Made by a program: the position numbers and the translations under genes. From CAYVXE01 sp964455375 (GTDB lineage Bacteria > Zhuqueibacterota > Zhuqueibacteria > Oceanimicrobiales > Oceanimicrobiaceae), in the NCBI GenBank assembly GCA_964455375.1, contig CAYVXE010000010.1, forward strand, positions 1 through 64,000: a stretch of 64,000 nucleotides of DNA, read 5' to 3'. The notes under the pieces are model-generated. The model was given only the letters and a program-made list of their open reading frames with translations, searched no databases and was not told the origin of the DNA. Positions 17,680 through 26,812 of the stretch are shown here, piece by piece. The stretch's first letter is position 1, and each line of letters begins with the position of its first letter.

Positions 17680-18573
17680 ATGGCAAATCAACTAAGGTTT
17701 CTTGAACCAAAAATCCTCTCCAAAATATCCGGAATGGAATTACGTGCCAGAACAGTGGTGGAAGGATTTATCTACGGTTTGCACCGCAGCCCATACCGGG
17801 GATTTAGTGTCGAATTTGCCGAGTATCGTGAGTACACACCCGGGGATGACATCAAATTTATCGATTGGAAAATATTTGCCCGTTCCGACCGGTATTACAT
17901 CAAAGAATTCGAGGAAGAGACGAACCTGAACAGTCATATTTTGCTTGACACAAGCGCCTCAATGAATTATGGCAGCGCTGGTCTTTCCAAATTAGACTAC
18001 GGTTCCTACTTAGCTGCTTCATTGGGATATCTCATATTTCAACAGCGGGATGGCGTCGGTTTGGTGACGTTTGATACGGAAATACAGCAGTTTATTCCTT
18101 CCCGAAATCGCAAAGGACACATGCTGTCCATTTTGCGAGCTCTGGAAAATTTATCGTGTGAGCATAAAACGGACATGGCTTTGCCGCTGCATCAAGTTGC
18201 GGAAATGTTAAATAAGAAAGGTCTCATTATCTTGATTTCCGATTTATTGGATGATCCCGAATCGGTTTTACAGGGGTTGCAGCATTTACGGTTTAAGGGG
18301 CACGATGTCATTGTGTTTCATGTGTTTGATGAAACCGAGTTGAATTTTCCTTTCCAGACGGCGACAAAATTCATGGATATGGAAGGTAAAACTCAATTGA
18401 TGGCTATCCCGACGATTGTCAGAAATAGTTACATGAAAAAATTGAGTGCGCACATCGAAGCGTTTAAAAAGGGGTGTGGTAGATTGCAAATTGATTACAA
18501 GATTTTGGACACCAAGCAACCGCTTGATTTTGCTCTGTTCAGCTATTTAACCAATCGCAGTAGAAAAGGTTAA
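17680..18573 (+). CDS. DUF58/VWA-like protein, partner of MoxR
   Basis: This 297-residue protein shows the DUF58 signature PGDD at 54-57 and IDW at 61-63, within R-E-Y-T-P-G-D-x-x-x-x-I-D-W. A VWA-type metal site follows: DTSASM from residue 90. It lacks a signal peptide and membrane segments. MoxR-DUF58 gene pairs are a widespread arrangement in which the ATPase is thought to act on the VWA proteins. The downstream BatA/VWA gene starts 6 nt after its stop. The ATG at 17680 has only a weak ribosome site. Confidence 0.92.
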   Translation: MANQLRFLEPKILSKISGMELRARTVVEGFIYGLHRSPYRGFSVEFAEYREYTPGDDIKFIDWKIFARSDRYYIKEFEEETNLNSHILLDTSASMNYGSAGLSKLDYGSYLAASLGYLIFQQRDGVGLVTFDTEIQQFIPSRNRKGHMLSILRALENLSCEHKTDMALPLHQVAEMLNKKGLIILISDLLDDPESVLQGLQHLRFKGHDVIVFHVFDETELNFPFQTATKFMDMEGKTQLMAIPTIVRNSYMKKLSAHIEAFKKGCGRLQIDYKILDTKQPLDFALFSYLTNRSRKG

Positions 18574-18579
18574 TTGACC

Positions 18580-20652
18580 ATGTTTGGACTGTCTTTTCTA
18601 AATGCATTTTTCCTCTGGGGCCTGACGGCGGCTTCAATTCCGGTTATCATTCATTTGATAAAACGGAATCGGGCTGTAAAGCTGCCTTTTGCGGCCATGC
18701 GTTTCCTGCAGTTTGAGCCCAATGAACGCTACAAGTCCCAAAAGTTCAAGCAATTACTCTTATTGCTGATGCGGATTGCCGTATTTGTGCTGCTTACACT
18801 TGCTTTTGCACGACCTTTCATGAAGAATATGCAGAGAAAACTTATCTGGTCTGATGAACGGCAGGCTGCTGTTATTCTCATCGATAATTCATACAGCATG
18901 TCTTTTTCCGATAATTTTGAATTGGCCATGGGGAAAGCAAAAGAATTATTGGCTTCCTTCAATGCTGGTGACAAGGTGACTGTCATGTCTTTTTCAGATA
19001 AAACGGAAACAGTTTTATCAGGGGAAGACAATTTTCAGAGCATGGGATCTCAGTTGTCTAATCACATAACTCTCTCCGGTCGCAGCACTGATTTTTCTCA
19101 GGCTTTACAGCGCGCTGAAGCTGTTTTATTAGAGTCTCCTTTTCAAAGACGAGTTCTTTACGTTATCTCGGACTTCCAGAAAAGCGGTTGGGCGAATCTT
19201 TATCCCGGGCGACAATTGCAGTCTGGAATTAAATTGAATTTTGTCCGGATAGAGCCGGAAGGTTTTTCAAATGTGGCCATAAAAGATATGGTTGTGACGC
19301 ATGAAAACAAGTCCGGGATGCGAGGCGACGTTTTGGTAAACATCGTGAATGCCGCGAACAAAAAGCAACAGGTGAAAATAAGTGTTTACATCAACAAAAA
19401 GAAATCGGGTGAGCAGGATGCGCAGATTGAACCTTATGAAGAGAATGTGGTTGCTTTCAAAAACGTACGATTTCCCGGAAGAATGGCCACTGGATATGTG
19501 GAGGTACGCGCAGAGAGCGATGGCATTCCAATTGACAATCGTTACTATTTTAACCGGCGCAACACTAATAAGGTACAAATTCTCGCTGTTGACGGAGAGC
19601 CCTCAGAGAGAGATAAAAAGAATTCCGAGCTTTTTTTTCTGCAACGCGCCGTAAATCTTCAGGATCTGACGAAATTTCAACTCAAATCCGTGACTCGTAA
19701 AAATATTGATGGTGTTGATTTTAATAATTTTCGAGCTGTTATTTTAGCCAATGTGAAAGATTTGAGTCGTGAAAGCACTCGACGATTGGATAGTTTTGTA
19801 CGGAGCGGCGGCGGTTTGGTTGTGGCGTTAGGCGATCAGATAAAGCCGAATATTTTTAACAGTCTGTTTCGGGATCTGTCACCTGCAAGATTGCAGAATC
19901 CGGCTTTTACATCTGTCGATCGGGAGCAAGGCGTTGTTTTAGCCGGGATCGATTATCGCCACCCTATTTTCAGGCTTTTCTCTGATGCCGGACAGAGTGA
20001 CCCGGGCAACGCACTTTTTTTTCAGTATTTTGTCTGTAAACCGGTAAGCGCAGATGCCGTACTTGCAAGTTTTGATGACGGTAGTCCGGCATTTCTGGAA
20101 CGTAAAGTAGACCTGGGGAAAGTGATTTTGTTTACCTCCAGTATCGATACGGAATGGAATAACCTACCCGTAACCGGTATGTTTTTGCCGCTTCTTTACC
20201 AAATAGTGGATTATGTGATTGCTCAAAAGAAGGTGCAGGATTCATATCTTGTTGGTAGTCCCATACCAATGGGTGGCAGCGGATTTTCTGAACACGGGAA
20301 CGTGGTGGTAAAACCGGGCGGCACGCAAGTTCCGGTAACAGCAGATCTTTTTTATGAAGCCGATGAACCGGGGATTTACACAGTTCAGAGAAAGCGGGGT
20401 GGCAAGCCTTTGCGTTATTTCGCGGTAAATGTGAATGCAGCCGCTGAGTCGGATATGGTTGAGACCACCGAAAAGGAACTGGACGAGACGTTACACAGCC
20501 TGACCACAGATGGCGTACAGACTGCCTCTGTAAATTCAATGAGCATGGTTGAAAATCAGGAAAAAGGCCAGAATCTCTGGCGCCTGTTCATTCTTGCCGT
20601 TCTTTTGCTACTATTGGGTGAGACCTGGCTCGCAAACCGAACCTATCGTTAA
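18580..20652 (+). CDS. BatA-type membrane protein with VWA and amidotransferase-like domains
   Basis: The N-terminus is the BatA segment: a membrane helix at about 5-25, basic IKRNRAVKLPFAAMRFL, and a second helix at about 55-75. A VWA domain follows at about 95-230 with MIDAS residues in DNSYSMS, the threonine of GRSTDF and the aspartate of ISDFQ. An Ig-like region (about 235-340) and a Rossmann/amidotransferase-like segment with RSGGGLVVALGD near 405 come next. A last helix near 668-685 ends the protein. The bulk is therefore periplasmic and anchored at both ends. The ATG at 18580 is chosen over an in-frame TTG two codons upstream. Confidence 0.88.
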   Translation: MFGLSFLNAFFLWGLTAASIPVIIHLIKRNRAVKLPFAAMRFLQFEPNERYKSQKFKQLLLLLMRIAVFVLLTLAFARPFMKNMQRKLIWSDERQAAVILIDNSYSMSFSDNFELAMGKAKELLASFNAGDKVTVMSFSDKTETVLSGEDNFQSMGSQLSNHITLSGRSTDFSQALQRAEAVLLESPFQRRVLYVISDFQKSGWANLYPGRQLQSGIKLNFVRIEPEGFSNVAIKDMVVTHENKSGMRGDVLVNIVNAANKKQQVKISVYINKKKSGEQDAQIEPYEENVVAFKNVRFPGRMATGYVEVRAESDGIPIDNRYYFNRRNTNKVQILAVDGEPSERDKKNSELFFLQRAVNLQDLTKFQLKSVTRKNIDGVDFNNFRAVILANVKDLSRESTRRLDSFVRSGGGLVVALGDQIKPNIFNSLFRDLSPARLQNPAFTSVDREQGVVLAGIDYRHPIFRLFSDAGQSDPGNALFFQYFVCKPVSADAVLASFDDGSPAFLERKVDLGKVILFTSSIDTEWNNLPVTGMFLPLLYQIVDYVIAQKKVQDSYLVGSPIPMGGSGFSEHGNVVVKPGGTQVPVTADLFYEADEPGIYTVQRKRGGKPLRYFAVNVNAAAESDMVETTEKELDETLHSLTTDGVQTASVNSMSMVENQEKGQNLWRLFILAVLLLLLGETWLANRTYR

Positions 20653-20671
20653 ACATAAAAAAAAATGCTCT

Positions 20672-23600
20672 ATGAAATCACAACATCAACAACTTCAAAA
20701 TAAAATCAGGAGGGTTCGTTCGCATTGGAAAAGACTCATCCTGCTTTCGGGGTTAGCAAAAATTATTCTAAGCACATTGTTTATTTTTGGCTTCGCCCTT
20801 TTTCTTGACCGTCTTTTCGTCCTGAATCAAACAGTCCGGTTTTTGTTACTGTGCAGCGGGGCAATCGCTTTTGTGGTGATTTTGTTTGCAGTAATTATAA
20901 AACCGTTGATGAAAGTGCCTTCGGAAATCGTGCTGGCGCGCTACCTTGAAGAAAAGCATCCGCAACTGGAAGACAGATTGGTAACCGCTGTTGAGTTGGG
21001 TGGATCGGATACATCGATTATTTCTAAAAAGTTGCTTGAAAAATTGTTGGAGGACGCCCGCCACCATATCGATCCCATTAATTTACCACGATCATTGCGT
21101 GCTACAGGTGCAATTCTGTGGAGCAGTGCGGCTGTGGCATTTTGTCTGGTTTTGGGCCTTCTAATCCTGTCTCATTTTGATGGATTTGATTTGGAGTTCA
21201 GCCGTTTATTTTCACCATGGCAGCATCCGAACATTGTTGAACAACCAGAATTAATTGTTTCTCCCGGCAGTAAGCGTGTGCCGGTGGGATCATCCCAGGA
21301 AATTCATGCGGAACTTGCAGCCTTTGAAGCTGATGATATCATTCTGTATTACTCACATGATGATACGTTGTGGGAAAAAATTACCATGGACGCCACAACG
21401 AAGCGAGACTTTTATAACGTGAGTTTATTTGATTTGCAGAATGATACCCGATATTACATTAAAGCCGGCAACTTACTTTCTGATATCTACAAATTTACAG
21501 TTTACGATGCACCGGTCGTAAAACGAGTGGATTTGACATATACGTACCCTTCACGTACCGGCCTAAGACCGAAACATGAAAAAGACAGCGGTGATATCTG
21601 GGCGCCCACCGGAACTGTTGTGAAAATAAAGGCAGTCTCCAGCAAAGCGTTGAAACAGGTAAAAATAGCGCTGGAAAACGGAAAAGAACTATCGGCAAAA
21701 ATTGTTTCGGACACGCTGCTAACAACATTCTACACCGTGAACAAGGATACGTATTACCGAATTCAGTTAACAGATGCGGACGGATTAACCAATTCTCCAG
21801 CACCGGAATATTTTGTTCATATCATCCCCGACCTGCCGCCACAATTAACCATCGGAAGTCCCGGCAGGGACATTAAGGCATCCATGGTCGAGGAGGTGCC
21901 CATCTCAATTTCTATATTGGACGATTTTGGTGCTGCGGATCTGCAATTATTTTATTCGGTAAACGGTTCGGAAGAAAAGCATATTCCATTAACGATTCAC
22001 AAGTCTGTCCCGAAAAATATGCAACCGGAGATTGGTCGATTGCAGAAATTTCAGGCTGGGCATATCTTCTATCTGGAAGATTTGGATGTGCTGCCAGGCG
22101 ATTTTATTTCGTATTATCTAAAGGCAAAAGATGCAAACCAACCTGCATCTGAAACGAGTACTACGGATATATTTTTTATCGAGGTACGTCCGTTCGGACA
22201 GGAATTTTATAAGTCCTTGTCACAGGGACAGGGGGGAGGTCAACAAGGTTCTGGCGGACGTTTGTCACAAACACAAAAGGAAATCATTATCGCCACCTGG
22301 AAACTTAAAAATAAGACGGATAAAAATAGCAAGAGTGATTTTTCCGAAACCCTGAACATCATCGTTGAGAGTCAGAAAAATCTACAGGAAGTCACGCAAA
22401 GTACATTGTTCCAGATGCAGCAGCGTAATATTTTCCAGAAAGAGTCCGGTAAAGATGTAAGTAAATATTATGAACAAGCGCTTGAGGCAATGGATCGGGC
22501 GATCACCCGGTTGCAGGCGATCAAATTAGCGGATGCACAAATACCGGAAAAAGAATCTTTGCAGAACTTACTGCGTGCGGAAGCGCAGATCACAGAGGTG
22601 CAACTGCAGCAGGCGAGGTCGCAGGGAGCCGGCAATAATGCAACAATCGATGAGCTGGCACAGTTGTTCGAAAATGAAATGGACAAGTTGAAAAATAAGT
22701 ATGAAACGTTCAATGAACCATCGCAGCAAAGTCGGGACAGGAATGTAAATGAAGCCTTAAAAAAAATAAAGGAATTGGCCAGACGTCAGCAGGACTTTAA
22801 TCGCCGCATGCGGAAATTAGCCCGGAAAAACAGTGCTCCGGAGGAAAAGAAACGGCATATTGAAGAATTGCACCGTCAGCAGGAAGAAATTCGCCGTCAG
22901 ACACAGGAACTAAGCCGGCAAATGCAAAACAACAGTTCACTTGCATCGGGTTTACCAAGAGACGTCCAGGAGCAGCTCCGGCGTGCGAGTCAGGCTATGA
23001 ACCGTGCGACAAATAATTTACGCCGGAATAACCCTGATGTCGCTGCGGCAAAGGGTACCCAGGCACTTAACCGTTTGAAACAGCTTGAGGATCTGTTGAA
23101 CAAGAATCAAAAAAATTCTTTGCGGCAGCGGGTAAATGATCTGGAAGAGCAATTTCAGGATTTAGCAAGAAATCAACAGAGAATAACCGAAGATGTGGAA
23201 GAATTGTCCGGGGAAAAAGATGCAGATACCGCTAAGTTACACGCTTTAAAAGAGCGAAAAAATGATTTAAAAAGTGGTCTGGCTAATGCTGAATCTCAGT
23301 TGCAATCTCTTTCTAAGCACGAAATAAATTCCCAACCACGGGTAAGGAAAGAAGTAAGAAAGTTGTCTCAAGATGTAGAAAAAGCCGATCTCAAAAATAA
23401 AATTGATCGGGCGGAAAAATTGTTAGATGCGAAAAAATACCGTTCAGCGTTGCAGGCTGAACGAGATATTAAAAAAGGGTTTGACAGCGTGCAGGAGAAA
23501 CTAAACCGTTTGCAAAGCCAACTTGCTGAGAGTGAAGAGGAGAAGCTGGATTTGGCACTTAAGCGTACACGGCACTTACGCGAGAATCTGGAATCGCTGC

Positions 23601-24040
23601 GGCGCCAGGCTCAGCACACAAAACAGAAAAATTTGCAATCTGCTCAGGCTGGACCCGGCAATTCCAAACAAACCGGGCAAACACTGGACCCGGCAAAACT
23701 TGACTGGATGAATAATCAGTTCAGCAAAACGCAACAGAAAATCCAGTTGATTCAGGAATCTGTTCGCAGCGACACGTCCCTGACGCGCCGAAGCAATGAA
23801 ATTAATGAAAATATCGGCAATATGGTCAGAACGTTTGCCGGCGGCAATCCTTTCAACGAGGATCTACTGGAAAATGAAATCCTAGAACCTTTGCGGGAGC
23901 TGGAGGCCGAAATAGCCAAACAGCTCGAATTTTTAGAAAATAAAGAGAAGCTGTTTATTGCCAGAGAAGAAAATGTGCCGCCAAAATATCGTGACCTGGT
24001 GGAAAAATATTATGAGGCCTTGTCGAAAGCCAATAAGTAG
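20672..24040 (+). CDS. DUF4175-family giant membrane protein with long coiled coil
   Basis: Three hydrophobic helices at about residues 22-45, 50-72 and 155-178 anchor a large extracytoplasmic part. Two or three Ig-like beta domains (about 200-500) precede a Gly/Gln-rich hinge (QGQGGGQQGSGG). About 550 residues of Gln/Arg/Glu-rich coiled coil then run to the C-terminus. This order matches DUF4175 proteins. The ATG at 20672 is 19 nt after the BatA gene and begins a sensible N-terminus; a longer frame overlapping that gene is unlikely. I infer a structural or mechanical part of the MoxR/VWA assembly. The molecular role is unknown. Confidence 0.85.
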   Translation: MKSQHQQLQNKIRRVRSHWKRLILLSGLAKIILSTLFIFGFALFLDRLFVLNQTVRFLLLCSGAIAFVVILFAVIIKPLMKVPSEIVLARYLEEKHPQLEDRLVTAVELGGSDTSIISKKLLEKLLEDARHHIDPINLPRSLRATGAILWSSAAVAFCLVLGLLILSHFDGFDLEFSRLFSPWQHPNIVEQPELIVSPGSKRVPVGSSQEIHAELAAFEADDIILYYSHDDTLWEKITMDATTKRDFYNVSLFDLQNDTRYYIKAGNLLSDIYKFTVYDAPVVKRVDLTYTYPSRTGLRPKHEKDSGDIWAPTGTVVKIKAVSSKALKQVKIALENGKELSAKIVSDTLLTTFYTVNKDTYYRIQLTDADGLTNSPAPEYFVHIIPDLPPQLTIGSPGRDIKASMVEEVPISISILDDFGAADLQLFYSVNGSEEKHIPLTIHKSVPKNMQPEIGRLQKFQAGHIFYLEDLDVLPGDFISYYLKAKDANQPASETSTTDIFFIEVRPFGQEFYKSLSQGQGGGQQGSGGRLSQTQKEIIIATWKLKNKTDKNSKSDFSETLNIIVESQKNLQEVTQSTLFQMQQRNIFQKESGKDVSKYYEQALEAMDRAITRLQAIKLADAQIPEKESLQNLLRAEAQITEVQLQQARSQGAGNNATIDELAQLFENEMDKLKNKYETFNEPSQQSRDRNVNEALKKIKELARRQQDFNRRMRKLARKNSAPEEKKRHIEELHRQQEEIRRQTQELSRQMQNNSSLASGLPRDVQEQLRRASQAMNRATNNLRRNNPDVAAAKGTQALNRLKQLEDLLNKNQKNSLRQRVNDLEEQFQDLARNQQRITEDVEELSGEKDADTAKLHALKERKNDLKSGLANAESQLQSLSKHEINSQPRVRKEVRKLSQDVEKADLKNKIDRAEKLLDAKKYRSALQAERDIKKGFDSVQEKLNRLQSQLAESEEEKLDLALKRTRHLRENLESLRRQAQHTKQKNLQSAQAGPGNSKQTGQTLDPAKLDWMNNQFSKTQQKIQLIQESVRSDTSLTRRSNEINENIGNMVRTFAGGNPFNEDLLENEILEPLRELEAEIAKQLEFLENKEKLFIAREENVPPKYRDLVEKYYEALSKANK

Positions 24041-24247
24041 GTTTGCGGGAGACTATCTAAAGCGACGGCGCCGTGAAATTATTTCGTGACAGAATAAATT
24101 GCATGAGGGAAAGAAGTTCAGGAAGAAAAAATACAGGTCAATTTTTGGGGAAGTTGCCATTCCTAAGGATTTTGATAGTATATTCCTCCTTCCAATCTTC
24201 CTGTGTGTTTTTTGCGATTTGAAAGATGAAGGGTTGTTCTATTTATT

Positions 24248-26530
24248 ATGTTTGATTTTCTATTAAAATATAGTCCTGTCGTATTCAAACAGGGCGTCCT
24301 GGGTTTTAAATATTTGCCTTCGGTCATTTTTTTGTTGATGGGTTTGATTTTGTTAGTTGGACTGACCTGGCTGGCTTATAAAAAAACAACTCTCCCGGTT
24401 AACCGTAAACTTAAAACGTCGCTACTGATACTAAAAATTCTTGTATTGTTGATTTTATGTGTCATGGTTTTGCAGCCGTTTATCAGTGTTTCTACGGTTG
24501 TTCCGCGCAAAAGCTCCGTTATTGTTCTGGTGGATGATTCCGGGAGCATGAATATCAAAGATGCAGGTAACCGTTTGAGTCGGAAAGAGTATGTACAAAA
24601 GTTGCTTGGCAGCAAAAAGACAAACGGTCTGCTGCGTAAGCTGGCGAAAAATTTCAAACTTCAGGTTTATGAATTTTCGTCGCAGGTGGAACCGCTGGTA
24701 AATATGCACAGCTTGAACACGGGAGGCAGTTTGACAGATTTATCCGCCGGATTGGATTTTGCCTCTCAGGTTGCGGGACACCATGCTGTAGCCGGTATCA
24801 TTATGCTCACCGATGGAAGCGACAACAGTCGAAATGATCCTTTCGAATCCGTGTCGCTGCTGAAGTCAAAAAAAATACCGCTGTACATCGTTGGCGTGGG
24901 AGATGAGAATATTCAGGATATTGAACTTGCAAAAGTAAGCGCAAACCACTCGGTCATTGAAAATTCTGTGGTTGAATTATCCTCGTTGATAAAAAAAACA
25001 GGAATCAAAGATGGCGAGGTTGCGGTTGAATTGCGTGAAGAGGGTGTGATTGTGAAAAGGAAAAAAGTTTATCTGCACGGAGCAGCAACTCACATGAATT
25101 TGAATTTTTCTCCTCTGAAAAAAGGGTTGGTGCATTACGCGTTAACTGTTCACAGTCAAATAGATGAACCGGTGAAAGAAAATAATGTGAAGAATTTTTT
25201 AGTGGACAATCGGGCGAAACGAGCGCGTATTCTGTATGTGGAAGGGTATCCCCGGGCTGAGTTTAAGTATCTTCGCCGGGCCGTAGATGGCGACCCGGGT
25301 ATCGATTTGGTGTCTTTGTTACGTACCGGCCCGGACAAATTTTATCGTCAGGGAATAAAAAATAAAGATGAATTGAAAGACGGTTACCCAACGACAAAGG
25401 AAGAATTGTTTGCCTACGATGCGATTATTTTTGGCAGTATCGAAGTGGAGTTTTTTACAGACCAGGAGATGGTAAATACACGGGAGTTCGTTTCGCAACG
25501 TGGTGGCGGATTTTTAATGATTGGCGGCGGAAAGGCATTTGCTCAGGGCGGATATAAGAATACGGAATTAGAAAAAATTCTGCCGGTGGAATTACCGCCG
25601 CAAAAACATGATGCAGATACCTATCCGTCGACATTTCGAGAAAAATACAAATTGATTCTGACGCCCGAAGGAAAGCGTATCCCAATACTGAAACTCGCAC
25701 AAAGTGAATCTGAAAATAACAGGATTTGGGATGCTTTGCCGGAACTTGAAGGGTATAATCTATTGGGCCCGGCAAAACCCGGGGCGACTGTTCTTGCGGT
25801 TCATCCACTGAGTGAATTTGGAAATCCGAAGATCATCCTTGCGAAACAACAGTACGGGCGTGGTCGAACCATGGTTTTTGCCACATCGAGTTCCTGGTTG
25901 TGGCAAATGGGGCTGCCGCACCGGGATATGAGTCACGAACGGTTCTGGAGACAACTTCTTCGTTGGTTGGCGTTGCCTTCCCCTAAACAAATTGTATGTG
26001 AAACAGACAAGGAAACCTACGCTCCACAGGAAAAGGTGACATTGAAAGTAGACTTGCGGAATAAAAAATATCAAACAGTCGATAAAGCAAACGTAAAAGC
26101 CAAATTGAAAACGCCCGGTGGAAGAATCTTAGACGTCAAATTTAACTGGTCGTCTAATGGAAAAGTACAGTACGTTGGAACATATATTCCGGATGAGCTG
26201 GGAACTTACTCTCTGGAATTGTTTGCTTATTCAAGTAAGGGGGATTTTCTGGGTAAAACCGAGACCGCTTTTTTTGTTGAGAAATCCACTCGTGAGTTCA
26301 GCAACGCGCAGCTTCAGGGAATGCAGTTAAAACGGTTAGCTGAAATCAGCGGCGGTAAATATTATTTTCAGGATCAAGCAAATGATTTGCCGGACGAAAT
26401 TTCAGTCAAAGAATCATCATATTCCAGAATCAGCGATTATGATTTGTGGGATATGCCGCTCCTGTTTCTTCTGGTTTTAAGCCTTTTATCAGTGGAGTGG
26501 TTTATTCGAAGAAGTAAGGGCTTATCTTAA
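24248..26530 (+). CDS. VWA membrane protein with amidotransferase-like domain
   Basis: Two N-terminal helices (about 22-42 and 57-77) are followed by a VWA domain with a complete-looking MIDAS: DDSGSMN near residue 97, the threonine in SLTDL, and LTDGSDN. Next is a beta-rich spacer, then a Rossmann/class I amidotransferase-like domain (YVEGYPRAEFKYLRR... to RGGGFLMIGGGKAFAQGGY, about 320-430). An Ig-like domain and a terminal helix (about 733-750) complete 760 residues. The family is often annotated as a glutamine amidotransferase, but no catalytic cysteine is seen. Topology and domains mirror the BatA-type gene upstream, suggesting a paired function. Confidence 0.87.
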   Translation: MFDFLLKYSPVVFKQGVLGFKYLPSVIFLLMGLILLVGLTWLAYKKTTLPVNRKLKTSLLILKILVLLILCVMVLQPFISVSTVVPRKSSVIVLVDDSGSMNIKDAGNRLSRKEYVQKLLGSKKTNGLLRKLAKNFKLQVYEFSSQVEPLVNMHSLNTGGSLTDLSAGLDFASQVAGHHAVAGIIMLTDGSDNSRNDPFESVSLLKSKKIPLYIVGVGDENIQDIELAKVSANHSVIENSVVELSSLIKKTGIKDGEVAVELREEGVIVKRKKVYLHGAATHMNLNFSPLKKGLVHYALTVHSQIDEPVKENNVKNFLVDNRAKRARILYVEGYPRAEFKYLRRAVDGDPGIDLVSLLRTGPDKFYRQGIKNKDELKDGYPTTKEELFAYDAIIFGSIEVEFFTDQEMVNTREFVSQRGGGFLMIGGGKAFAQGGYKNTELEKILPVELPPQKHDADTYPSTFREKYKLILTPEGKRIPILKLAQSESENNRIWDALPELEGYNLLGPAKPGATVLAVHPLSEFGNPKIILAKQQYGRGRTMVFATSSSWLWQMGLPHRDMSHERFWRQLLRWLALPSPKQIVCETDKETYAPQEKVTLKVDLRNKKYQTVDKANVKAKLKTPGGRILDVKFNWSSNGKVQYVGTYIPDELGTYSLELFAYSSKGDFLGKTETAFFVEKSTREFSNAQLQGMQLKRLAEISGGKYYFQDQANDLPDEISVKESSYSRISDYDLWDMPLLFLLVLSLLSVEWFIRRSKGLS

Positions 26531-26610
26531 TAAGTGATTGGCCGAAAACACCTCTTCTGGGGTGTCATATAGATCCAGAAGTTGACTTGGGCGTCAACGT
26601 ATGCTCAGAA

Positions 26611-26704
26611 TTGTCTTTTCGAATCAGGCGAATGACTGATGAAAAATCTGGCCTGTGTTTGAGCCAGACTTTTCGACTCCGCTCTGCTACGCTCAAGGTG
26701 ACAA
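26611..26704. repeat. TGTC(A)TTTCGA-type dispersed element
   Basis: TTGTCTTTTCGA (26611-26622), a small stem ATCAG...CTGAT, GAAAAATCT (26641-26649), then an inverted-type end AGACTTTTCGACTCC and GGTGACAA up to 26704. This is a diverged copy of the element at 4285 and 17569. Just upstream, two short hairpins (GTTGAC/GTCAAC and ACACC/GGGTGT) follow the stop of the VWA gene; none has a T-run. Confidence 0.65.
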
Positions 26705-26812
26705 GACAAAGATGAAGCCTCTTACAGATGAAGTAAAATGGCAGTTGCCGGGAAGAGATCGGTAATGTGTGAATGCGAGCCTGCAAACAAGAGCATTTCT
26801 AAAATGGGCTAT

